Assembly: GCA_039934035.1 (NCBI GenBank)
Contig: JBDTMZ010000107.1
Coordinates: 62,001 to 126,000 of the forward strand
Direction of reading: 5' to 3'
Length of the DNA: 64,000 nucleotides
DNA from: Solibacter sp039934035
Lineage (GTDB): Bacteria > Acidobacteriota > Terriglobia > Bryobacterales > Bryobacteraceae
The notes under the pieces are model-generated. The model saw only the letters and a program-made list of their open reading frames with translations. It was not told the DNA's origin and searched no databases. The position numbers and the translations under genes are program-made. Shown here one piece after another: positions 17,772 to 29,033 of the stretch; position 1 is the stretch's first letter, and each line of letters begins with the position of its first letter.

Positions 17772-19661
17772 ATGAATCGTTCCGAGATCAAGTCCCCTTC
17801 GAGTTTACCCTCGCCGCTCACGACCACGGCATGGTTCGCGTTCCTGACCCTCGCCGCATCGTTTGCCACCTACTACCGGACCTTCACCGGCTTTGCCGAG
17901 TGGGACGACGAAGGCACCCTGATGATGATGGTGCGGCAGTTCGTAACCGGTTCCAAGCTTTACCACGAGATTTTCAGCGGGTACGGTCCGGCGTTTTTCT
18001 TCGTGCACGGGCTGTGGCGCCATCTCACCGGAATCGCGGTGGACCACAACTCGACGCGCCTGGCGACTGTAGTGGTATCGCTCGCCGTGGCGTGGATTTG
18101 CGCGTGGACGGTGCTGCGCATGACGCGCTCCCTGGCGGCTGCCTCGGTGGCGCACCTGCTGGTGTTCCGTGCGCTGCTCTTTCTCACCAATGAACCCGGA
18201 CACCCGCAGGAGCTGTGCATGTTGTTTCTGGTGGGCGTGGCGGCTTGCGGAGCGGCCCGCCGGGTGGGATGGGGGATGGCGGTCGCCGGCGCGCTGGCCG
18301 CGGCGCTGGCCCTGACCAAGGTCAATGTCGGCGTGTTTGCTCTCGCCGCCATTGCACTCGCACTGGTGTTCCAGATGCCCGGCGGCGGGTTCTGGCGCAT
18401 GCTGCGCTATGCCGCCGCTTTCGCCGCGCTGGCCATGCCCTTCATGCTGATGCGCGTGCATATGAATGACGCCTCGGCCCGGACCTACTGCGCGCTGGTT
18501 ACGCTTTCGATGGGCGGAGTGCTGGCCTGCGCCGCGGCGTTCCGCTCGCGGACTCCGATCCGGCTGAGCGACTGTATCGCAGCGAAGGCCGGTTTTGTGC
18601 TCGCCTTCGCGGCCTGCCTGCTGGTTCTGGTGGCGTTGGGCATTTCTCTACCCACCACTTACAATGCCTTGATCACGAATCAGCTCAAGATGAACGTCAG
18701 TCCCGGATTCTGGTATGTGCCGATCGAATTGAGCGCGGCGTGGGTGCTATGGGCCCTGGCCGGATTGGGTGCGGCGCTGATGGCGAGCATGAGGGGCGGC
18801 CTGCCGGGCCCTGCCGGTACGGTGCAGTTGGTAAGTGGGGCGGCCGGGCTGATACTGGCTGCGATTGCGCCGGCGAACCTGCTGGGCTTCACGACACCGT
18901 TGTGCTGGCTGCTGCTGGTTCCGGACGCGAATGCGAAGGACAAGCGCTACGACCACGCCCGCCTGCTGCTGGCCGCCCTGGCCGTCATACAGACGCTGAC
19001 CGCCTATCCCATGCCAGGCAGCCAGGCGTACTTCGTACGCATTCCGCTGATCCTGGTAACCGTGGTGGTACTGATGGACGGACTGCGTGCGTCCCTTGCC
19101 CGGCCCGTCGCGGCGGTGATTCTGGCCGGCGTGGCGCTGGCGTATCCGCTGTTGGGTTACCGCGCGAAGCGGCAGTACGACGCCATGGTGTCCCTGAATC
19201 AGCCTGGTGCGGAACGCATTCACGTGGAGCCGGAACTGGCGCACGATTACCGCTGGATGGTGACCAATCTGCGGCTGCACTGCGACACGTTCATCGCGCT
19301 GCCCGGGCTGCCGAGCCTCTATTTCTGGACAGGCAAGCCAATGGCCGGCCGCAAGGACCAGCCGCCAGGCCCCTTGAACATGGATCAGTGGATGGACCTG
19401 TTCACGCCCGAACAGCAAACCACGATCGCGGCCGATTTCGCCCTGCATCCCGACGCCTGCGCCATTTACCATCCCAGCGGCGTGGACTTCTGGAATACCG
19501 GCAATCACCCGATCAGCGACTGGCCGCTGGGCGCCTACATGATGGCGAATTTCAAAGTGATCGGCGAATCCGGCGATTATCAGTTCATGGTGCGCAAGGA
19601 GCGCAATCTCGAGATTCCCGCGGGATGGCTGCGCAAAACCATCGTACAACGCAGGCGGTAA
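17772..19661 (+). CDS. polytopic membrane protein, probable GT-C-fold glycosyltransferase
   Basis: 629 residues with about ten to twelve hydrophobic helices and a soluble C-terminal part of roughly 160 residues. The first periplasmic loop holds FAEWDDEGTLMMMVRQFVTG followed by YHEIFSGYGPAFFFVHG; an acidic DD/DE pair in this loop is typical of GT39/ArnT/PMT-type GT-C enzymes that use lipid-linked sugars. It starts five bases after the GT2 gene, which supports a GtrB-GtrC-like relay. No family assignment beyond GT-C-like is possible by eye. Confidence 0.65.
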   Translation: MNRSEIKSPSSLPSPLTTTAWFAFLTLAASFATYYRTFTGFAEWDDEGTLMMMVRQFVTGSKLYHEIFSGYGPAFFFVHGLWRHLTGIAVDHNSTRLATVVVSLAVAWICAWTVLRMTRSLAAASVAHLLVFRALLFLTNEPGHPQELCMLFLVGVAACGAARRVGWGMAVAGALAAALALTKVNVGVFALAAIALALVFQMPGGGFWRMLRYAAAFAALAMPFMLMRVHMNDASARTYCALVTLSMGGVLACAAAFRSRTPIRLSDCIAAKAGFVLAFAACLLVLVALGISLPTTYNALITNQLKMNVSPGFWYVPIELSAAWVLWALAGLGAALMASMRGGLPGPAGTVQLVSGAAGLILAAIAPANLLGFTTPLCWLLLVPDANAKDKRYDHARLLLAALAVIQTLTAYPMPGSQAYFVRIPLILVTVVVLMDGLRASLARPVAAVILAGVALAYPLLGYRAKRQYDAMVSLNQPGAERIHVEPELAHDYRWMVTNLRLHCDTFIALPGLPSLYFWTGKPMAGRKDQPPGPLNMDQWMDLFTPEQQTTIAADFALHPDACAIYHPSGVDFWNTGNHPISDWPLGAYMMANFKVIGESGDYQFMVRKERNLEIPAGWLRKTIVQRRR

Positions 19662-19694
19662 GTTCGCGCCGGAAAGTGCTACGATGGCTCCGCC

Positions 19695-20585
19695 ATGCCG
19701 CTGCGGATTCTGCTCCCTGCCATTCTCTGCGCCACGTTGTGCAACGGGTTGCACGCGCAACTCGAAGGCGTAATCGATATTCACGTGCATGCGGCCCCGG
19801 ATTCGGTGGCCCGCTCCATCGACGCCATCGACCTGGCGAAACTCGCCAAGGCGCGGGGCATGCGGGCGCTGGTCTTGAAGAGCCATTACGAACCCACGGC
19901 GTCGATGGCGTACCTGACCGGAAAAGTCGTGCCCGGGATCGCATTGTTTGGCGGAATCGACCTCAACCGTTCGGTGGGCGGCGTCAATCCGGCGGCTATC
20001 GACCGCATGGTGCTGATGCTGGGCGGGTTGGGACGGGTGGTGTGGCTGCCTACCTTCGATTCTGAAAACCAGGTGCGCTATTCCAAAGACAGTCGGCCCT
20101 TCGCGGCGGTGTCCCGCGGCGGCGCTCTGCTGCCGGAAGTGAAAGAAGTGATCGTGCTGGCGGCCCGGCATAACCTGACGCTGGAGACGGGGCACTCCTC
20201 GGCGGAGGAAGGCCTGCTGATCATTCGCGAGGCGCGCCGCGCGGGGGTTAAGAACGTGGTGGTGACGCATGCCATGGCGGCGCCGGTCCACATGTCCCTC
20301 GCGCAGATGAAAGAAGCCGCGGGTATGGGCGCATGGCTGGAATTCGTGTACAACGCGGTGGCCGGCGTGGGCAAAGAATTCGAAATTGCCGATTACGTGC
20401 GGGCGATCCGGGAAGTCGGCGCGTCGCACTGCATTCTGGCCAGCGATTTGGGGCAGGCGGCGAACCCCTTGCCCCCTGACGGGCTCCAGATGTTTTTCGC
20501 GAGCCTCAAGGCGGGCGGAGTGCCGGAGGCGGACATCGCGCTCATGTCCCGGAGCAATCCCGCGCGGGCGCTGGGACTGGAATAG
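19695..20585 (+). CDS. DUF6282 family, amidohydrolase-like protein
   Basis: 296 residues with a possible signal peptide (LRILLPAILCATLCNGLHAQ). The core begins EGVIDIHVHAAPDSVARSID, an HxH metal motif of amidohydrolase/PHP-like barrels, followed by ALVLKSHYEP, LETGHSSAEEGLLI, VVTHAMAAPVHMS and HCILASDLGQAANPLPPDGL. The spaced His and Asp residues are those expected of a metal-dependent TIM-barrel hydrolase. DUF6282 is my family assignment from memory; no substrate is known. Only 33 bases separate it from the GT-C-like gene. Confidence 0.75.
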   Translation: MPLRILLPAILCATLCNGLHAQLEGVIDIHVHAAPDSVARSIDAIDLAKLAKARGMRALVLKSHYEPTASMAYLTGKVVPGIALFGGIDLNRSVGGVNPAAIDRMVLMLGGLGRVVWLPTFDSENQVRYSKDSRPFAAVSRGGALLPEVKEVIVLAARHNLTLETGHSSAEEGLLIIREARRAGVKNVVVTHAMAAPVHMSLAQMKEAAGMGAWLEFVYNAVAGVGKEFEIADYVRAIREVGASHCILASDLGQAANPLPPDGLQMFFASLKAGGVPEADIALMSRSNPARALGLE

Positions 20586-20597
20586 GAAGCGGACCAC

Positions 20598-21116
20598 ATG
20601 ATTCCCCGGATCGAAACCGATCGCTTAATTCTACGGCCGCACCGCCCGGCGGACCTGGACGACTGTGCGGCGATGTGGGCATCGCCAGAGGTGGTGAAGT
20701 ACATTGGCGGCAAGCCGTTCTCGCGTGAGGAAGTATGGTCGCGCATGCTGCGCTATGCCGGGCACTGGGAATGGATGGGGTTTGGATTCTGGGCGATGGA
20801 AGAGAAGTCCAGCGGGGCGTTCGCGGGGGAAATGGGCTTTGCCGAATTCCAGCGCGATCTGAAGCCATCAATCCTGGGTATTCCCGAGATCGGATGGGTG
20901 CTGGCGACGCAGGCGCAGGGGAGAGGCTACGCCACCGAAGGCGTGCGCGCGGTGGCGGCGTGGGGCGATCAGAAATTTCAGGGCGCTCGCACCGTATGCC
21001 TGATCGATCCGGAAAATCGAGCATCGCTCCGGGTGGCGGAAAAATGCGGCTACGCGCAAGTGAGGCAAGTGACGTACAACAGTCACGCAATGTGTCTGCT
21101 TGAAAGAGCCGCTTAG
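20598..21116 (+). CDS. GNAT N-acetyltransferase (RimJ/RimL type)
   Basis: 172 residues. IETDRLILRPHRPADLDDCA is the standard opening of the RimJ/RimL branch, and GWVLATQAQGRGYATEGVRA is the acetyl-CoA pyrophosphate loop (Q/RxxGxG/A) with the usual ATEA-like helix. CLIDPENRASLRVAEKCGY is the conserved motif B end. It transfers acetyl groups to an amine, on a protein N-terminus or a small molecule; the acceptor cannot be told. It starts 12 bases after the DUF6282 gene. Confidence 0.9.
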   Translation: MIPRIETDRLILRPHRPADLDDCAAMWASPEVVKYIGGKPFSREEVWSRMLRYAGHWEWMGFGFWAMEEKSSGAFAGEMGFAEFQRDLKPSILGIPEIGWVLATQAQGRGYATEGVRAVAAWGDQKFQGARTVCLIDPENRASLRVAEKCGYAQVRQVTYNSHAMCLLERAA

Positions 21117-21235
21117 TCGCGGCGGATGATACCGGCGCCGAAGGGTGGACAGTGCTGGAAAAAGCGATATGGAGAATTGTGCCCGCAAGTCCGGGGCGTA
21201 CCAGTACTAACTTAGTTGATACGGCCTGCGAGCGT

Positions 21236-23989
<2,754 letters not shown>

Positions 23990-24064
23990 AGGGTTACTTC
24001 TGTATACGATAACCCTCCACGCAAACCAGTGGGGCAGCGTCTAAGTGAGCGGGAGGCATTGCAC

Positions 24065-24574
24065 ATGCGAATTTCAGCGTACCTGATGGCACTCGCATTG
24101 TTGGCGCCCGTTGTGGCGGTACACGCTCAGGAAAGCGAGACGGCGACTTACAAAGTGGACTTCACGATTCGGGATACGGGAGACGCCGGCGGAAAGGCCG
24201 GGCGCAAGTATACCCTGATGGTGAACCGCAACGTAAAATCGTCCTTCAAGATCGGCAACCGCGTGCCGATCGCCACAGGAGCCTCAAGCACCGGCGTGGC
24301 GGCGAACACGCAGTTCACTTACATCGATGTCGGCCTGAATATCGATTGCCTGGTGGCCGAAAGGGGCCCGAAAATCGCGATGCACGCCGATTTGGACGTC
24401 AGCACGGCGGTGATGCCCGAGAAGACCAGCGCGGTCCCCAATCCGACCATCTCCTCAATCCGGTTGAACATCGACACGACAGTGGATCCAAGCAAGCCGA
24501 CCGTGATCGCATCGTTTGACGATCCGGTGACGGGCCGAAAGTTCGACGTGGAGGTCGCGATTTCGAAGATTTAA
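24065..24574 (+). CDS. small secreted protein of unknown function
   Basis: 169 residues from ATG 24065, preceded by GGGAGG at 24051-24056. The signal peptide is MRISAYLMALALLAPVVAVH followed by AQ. The mature part is beta-rich (ATYKVDFTIRDTGDAGGKAG, YTLMVNRNVKSSFKIGNRVP, DVGLNIDCLVAERGPKIAM) and reads like the type II/III secretion-related or usher-like beta-sandwich proteins common in Acidobacteriota. It is divergent from the M14 gene with only 75 bases between starts, so the two promoters overlap. The same frame stays open far upstream, antisense to the M14 gene; that extension is not credible. Confidence 0.7.
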   Translation: MRISAYLMALALLAPVVAVHAQESETATYKVDFTIRDTGDAGGKAGRKYTLMVNRNVKSSFKIGNRVPIATGASSTGVAANTQFTYIDVGLNIDCLVAERGPKIAMHADLDVSTAVMPEKTSAVPNPTISSIRLNIDTTVDPSKPTVIASFDDPVTGRKFDVEVAISKI

Positions 24575-24625
24575 TCGCGATATACTGAATCCCCATCGGG
24601 CCCCAGGAGGCCCGCGGAGGTTCGC

Positions 24626-25516
24626 GTGCCCGGTCTGACTTTAGGTGCGGCTGCCAAAGATGCCGCCAAGAATCGTTTTCGTTCGTTCAATCTGACGCTG
24701 CCCACCGTTGCGCCCGGCTCGCGTCCCACTTTGTACACGCTGACCGGTCAGCTTGTGCAGCCGCCGCCTCCTCTCGGCAAGCCGGTCATCGGGGCTCAGC
24801 GCGCCGGTTCGGTTGCGGCCAATCCCCTGCCGTTTCCGCCGGCGCTTTTCAAAGCGGGGCAGAACAACAAGGACAATGTCGACTATCAGAAGGGCATGAG
24901 CGACTTGTACAACGGCCTCTTCGATGCCCTGCTGGACGCGATTGCGAGCGGGTTCAACCAGTACAAGGCCACTGCGGGACTGGTCGACGTACAGATCAAT
25001 GGCCCGATCGCGACCGGAGGGCGCCTGCAGGGTCCGCCGATTGACGATTTCATCCGGAGCGCCCCTTCGGTTGCCGGCTGGGGTAATTACACGGGCAAGA
25101 TTCGCGATGCCGTGGCCAAGGGATTCCAGATGCAGTGGAAAATGGTCGCGAGCAGCGTAAGGGTTCCCGGGCTGCCGTGGTATCCGGGATTCGTCGCTGT
25201 GCCGTCGCCGCAGGCGCCGCCGATGCCGAACGTACCGACACCGTTCTCGGCTCTGGTTCAGGACAACTCGGCGATGGACCCCTCGTCCCTGAAAGTGGCG
25301 ATGAAATCCTGCCTGAGCGGCAATGTGGATTTCGCGGACGAATTTTTCGATAGCCTGAGCACCGGACTGCAATTAGGGTTCGGCATCTGGAAGGGGTCGC
25401 AAATGGTGACGAATGTGTTGGGCAACGGACCAGTTCCGTCGTTCGCCCCGCCCTATGTGCCGGTTGGGCCGGTGGTGAAAGGTTCGAACATACCTGGACC
25501 GCACATCGCAGGCTAG
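24626..25516 (+). CDS. protein of unknown function at the head of a radical SAM cluster
   Basis: 296 residues from GTG 24626, with GGAGG at 24616-24620. No signal peptide, no recognised family. The sequence is rich in Pro and Gly, with an amphipathic centre (YNGLFDALLDAIASGFNQYK) and a hydrophobic Pro/Gly/Val tail (SFAPPYVPVGPVVKGSNIPG). It precedes a B12-type radical SAM gene by four bases, so it is probably in the same operon. Its tail resembles, loosely, short proteins found near phage-like tail machines, but I cannot confirm this. It might be a substrate, a scaffold, or unrelated to the enzymes downstream. Confidence 0.6.
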   Translation: MPGLTLGAAAKDAAKNRFRSFNLTLPTVAPGSRPTLYTLTGQLVQPPPPLGKPVIGAQRAGSVAANPLPFPPALFKAGQNNKDNVDYQKGMSDLYNGLFDALLDAIASGFNQYKATAGLVDVQINGPIATGGRLQGPPIDDFIRSAPSVAGWGNYTGKIRDAVAKGFQMQWKMVASSVRVPGLPWYPGFVAVPSPQAPPMPNVPTPFSALVQDNSAMDPSSLKVAMKSCLSGNVDFADEFFDSLSTGLQLGFGIWKGSQMVTNVLGNGPVPSFAPPYVPVGPVVKGSNIPGPHIAG

Positions 25517-25519
25517 ACC

Positions 25520-26905
25520 ATGCCGCGGGTGCTGTTAGTCAATCCGCCTTCGCCCGAACAGTTGGGAGCGCCCCTGCTGGGGCAGCAGTACGTAGCGGCG
25601 GCATTGCTGGCGCGCGGGTGCGAGGTGCAGGTAGTGGACGCGGCGGCGCGATTCCAGCGGGCGGGCGCGGAGGAGATTGTTGCCGCCGTGGACCGCTTCC
25701 GCCCGGACGTGGTGGCGTTCGGACTTTTCACACGCTGGGTGTGGCACGCCTATGCGGGGGCGCGCGCGCTGCGCGGCAAGGTGAGCTGGCTGATCGCCGG
25801 CGGCGCGCACACCACGGCGCTGCCTCTCGAAGCGCTGGGGCACGGCTTCGACGTGACCTTCTCCGGCGAGGCGGAGCACTCGATCGTACGCTTCGTCGAT
25901 TTTCTGGAAGGCCGCTGCCGGATGGATGAAATTCCCGGCGCGCACTTCCACGGCGGCGCCGGGCCGGCAGCGGAATTTGTGGACGACCTGGATGCCCTGG
26001 CGGCGCCCCTCGAAGCGCAGGCGCTGTACGATTCCCGCTGGTACGATCCCTCGGGTTGCACCGTCACTCCGGGCGGCATGCTTACCAGCCGCGGCTGTCC
26101 GGCGCGATGCACCTTCTGCGCCAACTACGTGACGGGTCGCGGATTCCGGTACCGCTCGGCGGAAGGTGTGGTGAGCGAATTGAATCGCTTCCACGCGATG
26201 ACGGGCGCCCAGTTTTTCCCTTTCTGGGATGACGCTCTGACCGCCAATCTGCCGCGCCTGTTCGCGCTGTGCGACGCGTTCCGCGAGGGGCTGGATTTTG
26301 CTCTCTCCTGGAGCGCCATCACGCGCGCCAATATGGTGACGCCGGAGTTGCTGGACGCCATGAAGTCCGCGGGCTGCGTGGCGGTGAATTTCGGAGTTGA
26401 AAGCGGAGATGACGAAATTCTGCGCGTCATCAAGAAGGGCGTTTCCACGGCGCACGTGGTGCGCGCCCTGGAATGGGCCAAGGAGCGCGGGCTGGTGACT
26501 GCCTGCAATTTCATGCTGGGCTTTCCGCAGGAGACGCCGCGCGCGCTGGAAAACACGCGGCGCTTCCTGGAACGCATCGCGCCGCTCACCGATTCTTTCA
26601 GCACGCTGGGCGTGGCGGTGCCATTCCCCGGCACGCCGCTCTACGACGATTTCCACCAGCAGTACGGCTTCACCAACTGGTGGCTGGACGAGCGCTACAG
26701 CCACTACCATGCGGCACCGCCGGTGGAAGACTTCGACCGCTTCTACCGCCATTACATCGACGACGCGAACCTTGAATTGGATTTCTTCCGTTATTCCGAC
26801 GAGGTGCGCGCCATGATTCGCGAATGCCTGCGCTACAAGGGCGAACATAACCTGCAACGCATGGGCCTGCTGCGTGATCCCCTCTACCAGCCCGTACATG
26901 CCTGA
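25520..26905 (+). CDS. cobalamin-binding radical SAM enzyme (BchE/P-methylase-like)
   Basis: 461 residues. An N-terminal B12-binding domain of Rossmann type (RVLLVNPPSPEQLGAPLLGQ, PDVVAFGLFTRWVWHAYAGA) is followed by the radical SAM barrel. The cluster motif CxxxCxxC is in LTSRGCPARCTFCANYVTG, and GVESGDDEILRVIKKGV is the usual SAM-contact region. Such enzymes do methylations at unreactive carbons, cyclisations or hydroxylations. The gene is followed with overlaps by a methyltransferase and a PhyH oxygenase, a grouping that looks like tailoring of a small molecule or lipid. Confidence 0.9.
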   Translation: MPRVLLVNPPSPEQLGAPLLGQQYVAAALLARGCEVQVVDAAARFQRAGAEEIVAAVDRFRPDVVAFGLFTRWVWHAYAGARALRGKVSWLIAGGAHTTALPLEALGHGFDVTFSGEAEHSIVRFVDFLEGRCRMDEIPGAHFHGGAGPAAEFVDDLDALAAPLEAQALYDSRWYDPSGCTVTPGGMLTSRGCPARCTFCANYVTGRGFRYRSAEGVVSELNRFHAMTGAQFFPFWDDALTANLPRLFALCDAFREGLDFALSWSAITRANMVTPELLDAMKSAGCVAVNFGVESGDDEILRVIKKGVSTAHVVRALEWAKERGLVTACNFMLGFPQETPRALENTRRFLERIAPLTDSFSTLGVAVPFPGTPLYDDFHQQYGFTNWWLDERYSHYHAAPPVEDFDRFYRHYIDDANLELDFFRYSDEVRAMIRECLRYKGEHNLQRMGLLRDPLYQPVHA

Positions 26906-27665
26906 CCCCTGGGACCATCCGGACACGGCACGCTACTACGCAGCATTCTGCGCGACGCATGCCCGCTATCGTGACGCCAACCTGGCACTCGGCGCGGCGG
27001 CCTTGCTGCGTCCCGGAATGCGCGTGCTGGATCTGGCGGCGGGAAGCGGCGGGACGGCCGAAGTGGCGTGTGCGGCAGGCTGCGAGGTCGTGTGTTTTGA
27101 GCCTGCACGCGCCATGCGCGCCGCGGGCGAGCGAGGGGTGGCAGAAGCGCGGTGGACCTCTGTGTGGCCGGCGGTCGGCGGTGCCTTCGATCGCGTGCTT
27201 TGCGGCGCGGCCATCTGGCAATTGACGCCGCTGGCGGAGACGTTTGCGCGGGTGGCGGCGCTGCTCGAGGTTGGCGGAGCGTTCGTGTTCAACATTCCGT
27301 CGCTCTATCTGGGCGAAGCGGATCTGCCGGGTGGCGGGTGCGATCCGCTGCTCGTGGAGCTGCCTGCACGGCTGGCCGTGGGGCGTTCACCCCAGGCGGA
27401 GGCGGCACCCGCACCGCCCGATGCGGAGGGGATGGGACTGCTGCTGCGCGCGGCCGGGTTCGAACCGTGGCGCTGGTGTATGCGGGCGCGCTTCACCCAG
27501 GAGGACTTGCGCGATTGGATGAAGATTCCAGTGCTGACCGAGTCGCTGCTCGGCGGCATGCCGGCGGACGAGCGCGCCGCTCTGGTGGACGGCGCTTATG
27601 CGGAATGCGATGGCGGGAGCTGGCGTTGGGAAATGTGGACGGGGTGGACCGCGTGGAGACGGTGA
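26898..27665 (+). CDS. class I SAM-dependent methyltransferase
   Basis: 255 residues from ATG 26898 (MPDPWDHPDTARYYAAF), which overlaps the radical SAM stop by eight bases. The SAM-binding motif I is MRVLDLAAGSGGTAEVACAA, the acidic motif II end is in CEVVCFEPARAMRAAGERGV, and FDRVLCGAAIWQL takes the place of motif post-II. Methyl acceptor unknown. Its position between a radical SAM enzyme and a 2-oxoglutarate oxygenase suggests that it works on the same compound. Confidence 0.85.
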   Translation: MPDPWDHPDTARYYAAFCATHARYRDANLALGAAALLRPGMRVLDLAAGSGGTAEVACAAGCEVVCFEPARAMRAAGERGVAEARWTSVWPAVGGAFDRVLCGAAIWQLTPLAETFARVAALLEVGGAFVFNIPSLYLGEADLPGGGCDPLLVELPARLAVGRSPQAEAAPAPPDAEGMGLLLRAAGFEPWRWCMRARFTQEDLRDWMKIPVLTESLLGGMPADERAALVDGAYAECDGGSWRWEMWTGWTAWRR

Positions 27666-28282
27666 CGCGCCGCCGCGCACTAGCTCGCGGATATGTGTTC
27701 GCCCGTGGTGTGCTGGACTCCGCGCCGCTTGCGGAACTGCGCGCGCAGGTGATCGGGATTTGCGAACGGTGCGGCTGGCTGACGGGGCGTAAGGGATTCG
27801 CCTACGATGCGCCGGAGTTCTTCGAACTGCAGCGCGAGGTACAGGTCTTGCCGTCGTTCCAGGCGGTTCGTGCTGTGCCGGCGCTTCGGGATTTGTTGGA
27901 GCGTGTGCTGGGAGGCGAAATCCGCGATCAACAGGGCGATGTGTGTCGCATGCTATTTCCCGGCGCGCCTGAATTCACCACGCCCCCGCATCAGGATCAG
28001 ACCTACCTCAAACGCGCGGAAGAGGTATGGGGCGCGTGGATTCCGTTAGGCGATTGTCCGCGGAAGATGGGGAGTCTATCGGTGCTGCCGCGATCGAACC
28101 GATGCGGAGTGACGAGCGCTCCACCGGCAGGTCTACGCTGGCGCAACTTCGATTTCGGCGCGGGCGATGTGCTGCTGGTGAATTCGATGACGTGGCATCG
28201 CGCCCTGGAAAATCGTAGCTCGGAGATTCGCGTGTCGGTGGATTTGCGCTACTGCGCCGGAGTGCCCGCGCGGGCCGGTTAG
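27662..28282 (+). CDS. phytanoyl-CoA dioxygenase (PhyH)-like Fe(II)/2-oxoglutarate oxygenase
   Basis: About 206 residues. Four in-frame GTG codons (27635, 27644, 27653, 27662) could be the start; I take 27662 because it overlaps the preceding stop as GTGA and has GGAG just upstream, but a few residues more are possible. Iron ligands: His and Asp of FTTPPHQDQTYLKRAEEVWG (HxD) and the distal His of VNSMTWHRALENRS; the 2-oxoglutarate Arg is in EIRVSVDLRY. Family members hydroxylate lipids or small molecules. Last gene of the 24626-28282 cluster. Confidence 0.8.
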   Translation: MTRRRALARGYVFARGVLDSAPLAELRAQVIGICERCGWLTGRKGFAYDAPEFFELQREVQVLPSFQAVRAVPALRDLLERVLGGEIRDQQGDVCRMLFPGAPEFTTPPHQDQTYLKRAEEVWGAWIPLGDCPRKMGSLSVLPRSNRCGVTSAPPAGLRWRNFDFGAGDVLLVNSMTWHRALENRSSEIRVSVDLRYCAGVPARAG

Positions 28283-28311
28283 GGTCACGGATTCACATGG
28301 AGGTTTGGGGT

Positions 28312-28437
28312 GGACAGGCGCGGACGCCTGTCCTACGCTGGTGCGCAGCTTCCCGGGGTGGGTGGAACAGGCCATCGTTTTTTGTGGCCTGTTCGCGCTT
28401 CGAAGCTGCGCGGACGGACGACGAACAATGGTCCGAC
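28312..28437. repeat. dispersed palindromic repeat, locus 3 (in the 28283-28520 gap)
   Basis: A perfect 9-bp hairpin (GGACAGGCG at 28312-28320, CGCCTGTCC at 28325-28333) is followed by a forward copy of the dispersed repeat at 28361-28394 (GGTGGAACAGGCCATCGTTT, then TTTGTGGCCTGTTC), the spacer CGCGCTTCGAAGCTGCGC, and a degenerate inverted copy at 28412-28437. GCCTGCCCCACAAAAT near 28495 matches a motif at 14485. It lies between convergent genes. Confidence 0.7.
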
Positions 28438-28520
28438 TTTGCGAGGCATCGGGGCAGCGACGCGCCGCCTAAGGCGGCGGCAGGGTGAAGGCCTGCCCCA
28501 CAAAATTGCCAAACCCTACG

Positions 28521-29033
28521 CTACTTCTTCTGTAGTTTCGGGAGCCCGAAATGGCCGCCGAGTTCGGCCAGAGACTCGATATCGATATTGCCTACCAGGT
28601 TCGCGACAGTCAGTTGCCTGGGTTCGCTGGCCAGGATCGCGACTCCCGAGACTTTGCCCTTCTCGGTGCGCATCCAGACTTCGATATTTTCGGAATCGCC
28701 GCTCTTCACGCCGACGATGCGGCTCCACTCTGGCCCTTTTAGTTGTACGCGCACGCGGTCCAGGTCCGTGGCAGACCAGGCCCCCGACGATTTGAACTCG
28801 AAATGCTTGATGTAGATACCTTCGATGCCGAGGATTAGTTTCTTGACCTTGGCTTCGTCCGGATCCTTGCTATCCAAAAAGCGCGCGGCGATCCCCAGAG
28901 TGTCCGCGTTGAGCGCAATATCCGCGCTTTCGGACGCCTTGTCCTTCAAGTGATCGAGGTTGAACTGGAATTGCTGTGCCCAGAGGGTTGCGCTCAGGGA
29001 GGCCAGTAGAACCGCGGTAGGGAGCAGCTTCAT
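28521..29033 (-). CDS. DUF4252-like secreted protein
   Basis: 170 residues from ATG 29033, chosen because CGGAGG stands seven to eight bases upstream and a signal peptide begins there (KLLPTAVLLASLSATLWAQQ). The mature part (FNLDHLKDKASESADIALNA, VKKLILGIEGIYIKHFEFKS, LDRVRVQLKGPEWSRIVGVK) matches my memory of DUF4252, a small domain that follows ECF sigma factor genes in Acidobacteriota and Bacteroidota. The frame is open upstream and fuses it to the anti-sigma-like gene, but that fusion seems to come from a one-base insertion (see next entry). Role unknown; probably periplasmic. Confidence 0.75.
   Translation of the reverse strand: MKLLPTAVLLASLSATLWAQQFQFNLDHLKDKASESADIALNADTLGIAARFLDSKDPDEAKVKKLILGIEGIYIKHFEFKSSGAWSATDLDRVRVQLKGPEWSRIVGVKSGDSENIEVWMRTEKGKVSGVAILASEPRQLTVANLVGNIDIESLAELGGHFGLPKLQKK

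Noticed and set aside
18747..20597. Long minus-strand frame opposite the GT-C-like and DUF6282 genes
   Set aside because: No family content, and it crosses the junction of two well-supported plus-strand genes.
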